The position numbers and the translations under genes were made by a program. A stretch of 64,000 nt of DNA from Vermamoeba vermiformis (taxonomy: Eukaryota > Tubulinea > Echinamoebida). Under the pieces are notes generated by a model. It saw only the letters and a list, made by a program, of their open reading frames with translations. It did not search any database and was not told where the DNA came from. Numbering within the stretch: position 1 is the first letter of the stretch; every line of letters begins with the position of its first letter. The DNA is taken from positions 124,001-188,000 of the forward strand of contig JBEWZL010000073.1 of NCBI GenBank assembly GCA_045837725.1. Reading direction: 5' to 3'. Of this stretch, positions 57,667 to 64,000 are shown piece by piece.

Positions 57667-58559
57667 TTGTAAGGGGCTGGGATGTCAAACAAAGTAGTAT
57701 CTGCTATTTTTTTACTTTTGACTTCCATTCAACACTACTCAATTACTGGCGTCCATATCTATAATGGCATTAACGAAGCATTCCATTGTCAAGCACCATT
57801 AATTGTATGGCCACAAAACTACGAAAACTAATTAACATAGTGCTGTTCTATTCCTAGTAATAATAATTATTATTTTAATTCTTTTTTTTCCTCTCCTTGC
57901 TTTTTCCCTTTCTTCTTTTTTTCTCTTTCCGTATATATATATATAAAAAAAGGTTTTTTTTTTTGGAAAAAAATTTGGTTCATGAAAAAAAATGAAAGCA
58001 GTTTGTTTCATGAAAGAATAACCCAGTTTTGGTTTGAATGGGTAGATAAAAAATGCCTGAAATTACACTGCTATTGATGTAAAATAATTAATTACCCAAC
58101 ATCATAATTGTTAATTATAAATTAGCATAGCTGCTTAATATAATAAGTATGGTGCTTTTCTGCCGAGTCCCTGAAAACAAGTTGGAATTTAAGCGTTAAT
58201 TAATTATTCGTAGCATATTACTTGGATATTGCAGCAATAAATATTAACAAAAGATAGTTGTTGACTCTAAAATGAAGAAAAAATTAAGCTTATTTAATTG
58301 AAACCAACAACGACCAATCATGATCTGTTTAGATCCAAAAATTGCCTATTCTTTTTGCCGGGCAATTCAAAAAATTGCTAAGCCCTAAAAAATTACAAAA
58401 ATTTGGCATGGTTCACCCTGTAATTTAGTACAAGTTCAAACAAGACTATCACATCCAAAAAAATAATGGAAAAATAAACAAAAATTAACCACCCATCCAA
58501 ATAATAAGTCCGACACAGGATGTATTCATAGGGAGGAATTTGGCCGGGCCCTAACCCAT
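57667..58559. other. AT-rich gene-free stretch
   Basis: No gene recognised. Low-complexity runs include a TTTCTCTTTCC/TTCTTTTTT tract and a (TA)n run near 57935. TTCATGAAA words near 57978 and 58007 recall the dispersed repeat. Confidence 0.4.
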
Positions 58560-58865
58560 CCAAGTGTCGAAGTCACGTTGAGGTGACTGACACGACCAAA
58601 ACCATGTGATTCATCAATAGAAAGGTTGCAGGCATCAAGGCGACACCCCTCCATAAAGGAGACCGTACAACAAAAGAGTGTCCGCTACGGCAAGTGACAA
58701 GTCACTTTCTAGCCATCCAACTCAGTGCCAGTGAGAGTGCTGTTCCGAACCAGCGGTGTTGCCGAGGCAACACGACCTCCAGACGATACTCTGACCCACA
58801 TCGTCGAGAATCAGCGCGTAACTTTCTCATTGTAGCGGCGCTAAGGCTTCACCCTTAGACGCCGG
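58560..58865. other. GC-rich island of successive hairpins (structured ncRNA or element end?)
   Basis: Strong inverted repeats follow one another: GTGTC-GA-AGTCAC / GTGACT-GACAC (58564-58593); AAGTGAC / GTCACTT (58692-58707); GTGTTGCC / GGCAACAC (58756-58773, 2-base loop); GACGAT / ATCGTC (58782-58805); GGCGCTAAGG / CCTTAG-A-CGCC (58837-58863). No frame of any length fits. The island is clearly richer in GC than the surrounding 5 kb. It lies just beyond the 3' end of the piggyBac-like gene. It could be a structured RNA gene or a terminal region of that element; neither is proven. Confidence 0.6.
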
Positions 58866-58919
58866 ATGTATTACAAACAGTATTTATTATACTACCTACA
58901 GCAAGTTTGTTAACAAATT

Positions 58920-61334
58920 CTATAGTTTAAGCTTACGACAAACAGGTTTGTGTGTGTTCTTACAAGTACTGCACAGAAAAATTGGTCTTTTTTTGTCGGA
59001 GCTGCATTTCCAACATACTGTGCTAATTTGCTTTCGTTTACGTGGGTTGCACGTTAGGCAAAAACCATTGACTCGTCTTTCAAAGACATCTTCGCTCTGA
59101 ACTCGCACATGAGAAGAGAGACTTTTTGATTTCAGATCTTTTGCGACAATTATTCTTCGGGTTCTGAGAGATCTGTGTCTAGTTAACAGAGATGCATTTT
59201 TCTTGTTGCGTGCAGACTGCTCTTGACTAAGTTCATCCTTTAAAATTTGCAAGAAATCTCGAAATTGATCTTCGTCATCGTTCTGAACTTTCTTATAGTA
59301 GCGATAGCACTGGTATGAATTCCAAGTGATTATATTTATAATATTTTCCCATACTACTTGTGTCCATTTTGTTAATCTGAATGGCCAATCAAACGTATGA
59401 ATTTGTCTTGCCGCCTCGTCGACAAATCCTTTGGTCTTTGTGTATTCTTGGACAATAAGTGTCTTTGTACTCTGCATTTACAACTAAATTAGTAACTTAA
59501 TGATGCAAGCATAAGAAGCTTACTGAAGTTGACGGTACTCCTTGACACAGATCTGTCGCGGATGATGACGCTGCAATGAAATTAGATAAACACTTTGATT
59601 AATATTGAACTAACCATCGACGTAATTGGAATAGAGATTCATAATTGCATTGTTATCGCGGAAAGAGTGAGCGATAATCGGACCAGCAGTGCCTTCTTTT
59701 TCAAACGTCAAGTGTTGCCCTGGTTCTTGTAGAGGATTTTGCAAAGTACCAAATATATATGAAGGAGCATTTTTCTTTGCCGACAACAAGAATTTAATGC
59801 CTTGTTCATCCAAAATAGTAGCCGTCTCTTCCGCACCCCATTTGCTATCTGTTATAATCACGTGGCCTGGCTTGTGATTGTTCAATTTCTCGGCTAGCTC
59901 TAACAGCTGATATTTAGGAGGCAGACATAGACCCAAGAATATATCGAAGTCCCAAATGTAGTAAGATTCATCGGCGGCCAAGTAGAGTAAGACACCGTTT
60001 GGATGTGGCTTGCTTGGAATGAATTGCTGAGTTACGTTAGTTAAAATGTATTATCTAACGATAACAAGTACTTACTCGGGCATAAAAGCGGCCCAAAAAC
60101 GGCAAGATGGTTTCATCAAAGGTAATTTTTTGAGATGGAGACCAATTATTTTGGCATCGTTGAGCTACTTCTTGAGTAACTTTGTCAATATCAAAGTGGA
60201 AATAATGCATAATCTGTTCGAATCGATCTCGGCCCATTTTTGACGATATCCATTCGTTGCCATACAAGGGATCTTTGATAGTCCAGTAATCTCTGAGGCG
60301 ACGACCTTTAACACAACGACTTGCGATACCAATGGCAATGAATATATCAAATTCTGGCAGCGTAAGTGGTTTCCAATTTGTTCTTTGCTTTTGAAAAGTA
60401 ACTTTGTCTTCTTCGGAAGGTTCAAACTCGGTACTAAAATATTCTTCCAAGCATGCTTTACGTTTGAAACCCAACTTGGTACCGTTAGCAATCCTAATTG
60501 TGATCAGAATGTTTGTTTTCTCGTTAGCTTATGTAATATTTACTTTGTATTTTTGTGTCGGCCAAAGTGAGGTGAGTGAAACGCATGCGTTCTTGCATAA
60601 CTTCAGAAAATGAAAGACTGGCATAACGGTTTATATCTTCGACCATCTGTAAACGGGTTTGCTCTGCGGTATTCATTAATTCTGAGAATATTCAACACTC
60701 GAATGAATGATATGTACCAGGCAAAAAGCGCGAAAAGATGCTAGCGTTGGTCATAGGCTGCTTATTGGTGGGCCCGCTAACCAACGTACAAAAGGAGGTA
60801 CGAACAAAACCTTTACTTGTTTTATCTCGTATTTGCCAACCTTGATTGGATAGTGCATGCGGAGATTGGAAGTACTTATTCATTATTAATAGTGCATTTG
60901 CCCGAATGTCCGACTCGCATATCCAATTTGTTTGCACCTTCTTATTTTTCCAATCGATGAGCCATTCCCATAGATCCTAGCCAAAATAAGACAAACATTC
61001 GATTATCTCGCATACGTACATTATGGAAGCGTACTTTGTAAATGCACTTGATTTGCTCAAGAGCTATTTTGCTTCCCGGTGCCACTTTATCCACCATAAG
61101 GAGATCGTCGGTTACAGCCTTAACAACAATATGCGAGTCTGGCAGCTGCCACTCCTTATCTATCGAAGGTGTCTGAAGCTTTGGTTGGCCTTTTTCCAAT
61201 TGCTTGGGTTCTTAACGGTGCATTAGAATTAAATTAGCCGCGTTGCACTTACTTTTTTTAGGAGGAGCAATTAAGTTGTCTTCTGTTTCCAACAGGTTGC
61301 ATGCGACACTGATTTTACGTTTCCTTGTTTGCAT
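58920..61334 (-). CDS. piggyBac transposase-derived domain with C-terminal cysteine-rich finger
   Basis: A cut-and-paste DNA transposase of the piggyBac superfamily, split by about seven introns. Transposase landmarks: YFSTEFEPSEEDKVTF, TLPEFDIFIAIGI, RDYWTIKDPLYGNEWI, KITFDETILPFLGRFYAR (first catalytic Asp), HVIITDSKWGAEE (second) and KTKGFVDEAARQIHTF (third), then WENIINIITWNSYQCYRYY and a Cys-rich end (CLTCNPRKRKQ, VCWKCSSDKK, FLCSTCKNTHKPVC). All three catalytic Asp are present. Upstream of the transposase core, about 250 residues (for example ELMNTAEQTRLQMVEDINRY) have no family I know. No stop separates this frame from the USP gene to the right, so it may be the tail of a fusion protein. 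As a separate gene it could start at the ATG at 61334. Confidence 0.82.
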
Positions 61335-64000
61335 CGTACAGGAAGCAGGAACGGCAGTCTTCAACGGAAATTGAATGCCGACTTCGGCTTGTTTAATGTA
61401 AACCACTGCACTGGCAGAGCAAACACCACCACTTAACTGCGAAAGAATAGCAACACGCTCCTAATTGACATTTAGTCCAAGATCGCTTGTTGGAAAAAAC
61501 ATACCCGTGTAACTTTAGCATCATTATAATTGTTCCAATGTAAAGCACAGCGTTCGTTGACAACAACTCCATAATGTCCATTATTGTGAGTTTTTCCATC
61601 GTGCCAAATTACACCATAAAGTAGGTACAAAGTTCCTTCAAAGTGAACGGATGTTTCGATTGTCAAACGTCGAACTTGCTTGTGTTCATCGAGCTCGGAG
61701 AAACGATTGATTCGAATCAATAACAGTTTTGGGTGGTTCAACACCTGTTTGCGTAATTGGCAATCCTTTTTATCATTAGATCGAGTACTTCGTTAACAAA
61801 CATTGATAATAATTACCTTTGCTTGATATTCTACCACTTCCAGAGCAAAAAAATCGTCAATTCCTTGTTGAACACTCTGAATGGATGGCTTAAAGTAGAT
61901 GTCGATCCCTGTACTACGTTAGTTATGTGTCACAAAAACAATACGTACAGTTGATCTGCTCCACTCTTCCGTCGTTCACTTGAGTAGAATTTTCATCAAA
62001 TATCGCCGTACTGAATTGGATAGCTAGTTCTCGCCGTGAATCTACCAAATTTAACAAATCTTGTAACAATAGGGTAGCGTCTTGTTGTCCAGCTTGCACA
62101 ATTGTTCGTACATTAGAATCGATAGCGAGAGTAGTTGCTAGTCTTTCAAACAGAACTGCAGCATCGACCGGTTGGCTTTGTTCAACGAATTTGAGTAAAT
62201 ACTCGTTGACTAGCATCGCAATCTCGGTAGTTGACTGTTCAAACAGTTGCTGTAGACACGGGACCTTTGCAATAAGTACCAAGCATACGTGCAGAAAACA
62301 ACGAACACTTGGGTTAACAAACCCAAATTTAAACAGTGGAGACTATCGCAGAAAATTAGGATTACTGCACAAGATTATTATTCTTACCTCAAATTCAAAT
62401 GGATATAATTGTATCTTTCCTATCTTATGCGAAGTAAAATTGCCTCTATTTTTTGGCTGGCTGTAAATTTGTTAGCACAGAAGACAGATCGACCGTCGAA
62501 TTTTCTTACTTTAAAATGTTATTAATGATCGCAATAAATTCATCTTTTGCTATATTGCCGTGATATGCTTCGTAGACCCAGTGAATGTCGCCCATTGAGA
62601 GACCACGCTCATTTGTTTCGTGGAAGTGGATCAACGACTGCATGACATTTGGAGAAGCTACAAAACGTTGTAGATCGGTGTCTGAAGATACGACACATTA
62701 AAAATAATTTTTTAATAGTGCAAATAACATAGCCTTACCCGAAAAGACACGAACAAGCGACATCTGCATCCAAAAAAAATAGTACCTTAGTATTGGCTAA
62801 AAAATGTAGTAAATTACTCTAGAACGTCCAAATTTAATTGAGATTTAAGCCGTTTGGGTAAAATAAAAAATATGAATATTCGATTTCAAATTAGGATCGG
62901 GGTCATTTACCCTACTGAAGGCCGGCAATTGGTGGTATCTTGCAACAACATAAGCGTCGAACTGGTTCAAAACAGAAAATGGCGAATTACTGAAGAAAAA
63001 GCACGTGAGTATTTATTTCAAGGAATTCCATCGAGATCACTCAGCTGGTTGAAAGCGGCAATGAATGCATTGGGATCGAACTCAGGAACTTCAAAAAGTC
63101 CAAGCGAGCAAAGCAACACTTCATAATGGAGCTGTAGGTACTGTAGCACCAGATCCAGTGGCTGCTCGCCAAATATTGTCGCCATAGCAAGCCCACCTGC
63201 GTCACTTAACTCTAACTCATCCACAACACCGGCAACTCGTTGGTACAATTCGCAAACTTGGACCAGCAATGGATCTGCAAAACTCAGCGTCAACAAAGTG
63301 CATGATAAAAATGACTCCTCTTACTGATCGTTGGTACTGAATGAGCCAAGGGGTGTTCGCATAGGAATTTATGACGATTGAATAGCTCAAATGTGTAGAA
63401 CGGCTCGACGGAGAATTCAGTGTATGCATCCAGGTTCACTCGACGAACTAACCACGTGCCTAATGAATCATTACACAAATTGACACGGTGCGAAAGTTGC
63501 TTACCGATGAATTGGAAGACATCTTCTTGATATTCAACCGCAATTTCGAGAGGAAGACAGTGATAACAATTGAGCCGCACCATGTCATTCCTTGCTGAAT
63601 CTGCCCCGCGATTGACGACAAATGAGCCATCAATCATCGTGCCGCCCGCCCCACCAACTGTTATAACCCCCTCGCGCCAATTACTCCAATTATTACCAGG
63701 GAAATTTTTCCGAAGTAACATCGACATACAACCTGGAGTGAATTAATCCATCGCGCCGTTTAATTTGCAGAATTGGAATTACCTATTTGACTGAGGCCAT
63801 TAAAGGAGGAGTCTATTGTTAAGCCACCAGTAAATTCTGCTTTGGCCAAATCGAACTTGGAATACAGCTCCCCAACCTGAGCTTTCGTTATTTTGATTGA
63901 AGTGATTAAACGTCAAGATTGTCACTTACTTTAAGATGTTTTCTCGGGCCGAAGATACATGATTTACCAACGGCACATTCATGCAACTGCTCGATGAGCA
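61335..64000 (-). CDS. Large ubiquitin-specific protease (USP), 5' part beyond the window
   Basis: USPs cleave ubiquitin from proteins. The visible part has many short introns. The Cys box reads FGFVNPSVRCFLHVCLVLIA near 62.27-62.33 kb, the catalytic Cys being in RCFL. It is divergent from the usual GNTCYLN. The middle KLLLIRINRF matches the conserved LxxxLKRF box. The His box is HNNGHYGVVVNERCALHWNN followed by DAKVTRE, and SGGVCSASAVVYIKQ is the final strand. A long helical N-terminal region (63.0-64.0 kb, for example YSKFDLAKAEFTGGL and SARNDMVRLNCYHCLPLE) suggests a large USP9X/USP34-like protein. The frame continues without stop into the piggyBac-like part. Confidence 0.75.

Noticed and set aside
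58560-58600. 5S rRNA-like words on the minus strand (CACTTGGATGGG)
   Set aside because: Only this short word matches; the other conserved boxes of 5S RNA are missing.

Overview
The window is nuclear DNA of a compact, gene-dense unicellular eukaryote. Genes lie on both strands, a few hundred bases apart or less, and most carry several short introns (about 40-90 nt) with GT(A/G)NGT donors and, in the outer parts, TACTAAC-like branch sites. The conserved gene set (GPN1, SRP54, CDK7, CDK8, PUS3, TFIIIA-like, DNAJC2 with SANT domains, a large USP) would suit an early-branching opisthokont or fungus-like protist. I cannot place it more precisely from sequence alone. All names rest on motifs and recalled families; no search was run.

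Region 1 (1-21.7 kb, more GC-rich): housekeeping genes. In order: inorganic pyrophosphatase (partial), MoeA-type molybdopterin molybdenumtransferase, an atypical Rab-like GTPase, GPN1, SRP54, CDK7, PUS3, a nine-finger TFIIIA-like protein, DNAJC2/zuotin, CDK8 and a damaged-looking F-box/LRR gene. Region 2 (21.7-24.8 kb): gene-poor junction with a retroposed gene fragment with target-site duplication, dispersed repeats and a rearranged piece of the SRP54 gene.

Region 3 (24.8-57.7 kb, distinctly AT-rich): an unusual block of about 23 genes that reads as a biosynthetic cluster. It holds a DMATS-like prenyltransferase, an FAD-linked oxidase, a cytochrome P450, a GH3 acyl-adenylase, a class V aminotransferase-like enzyme, a PP-loop ATP pyrophosphatase, a cyclopropane-synthase-type methyltransferase and a second methyltransferase, six glycosyltransferases (GT25, two GT1, a GT-C type, GT8, GT7) plus a GT-C remnant, a polysaccharide pyruvyltransferase, UDP-xylose synthase, two half-size ABC transporters, two related proteins of unknown function (DUF6875-like) and small membrane proteins. 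Genes are often paired head-to-head over 100-150 bp or end tail-to-tail. I infer production, decoration with sugars and pyruvate, and export of an unknown glycosylated, possibly prenylated compound or glycolipid. Several members are of bacterial type and lack introns while others have spliceosomal introns, which suggests accretion of genes of mixed origin.

Region 4 (57.7-64 kb): a GC-rich island made of successive strong hairpins, then a minus-strand stretch with piggyBac transposase domains that appears to be read in frame as a continuation of a large ubiquitin-specific protease running off the right edge.

The window also carries at least three copies of a repeat holding a TATA-like box, a start codon and an identical-length 37-nt mini exon with an intact splice donor.
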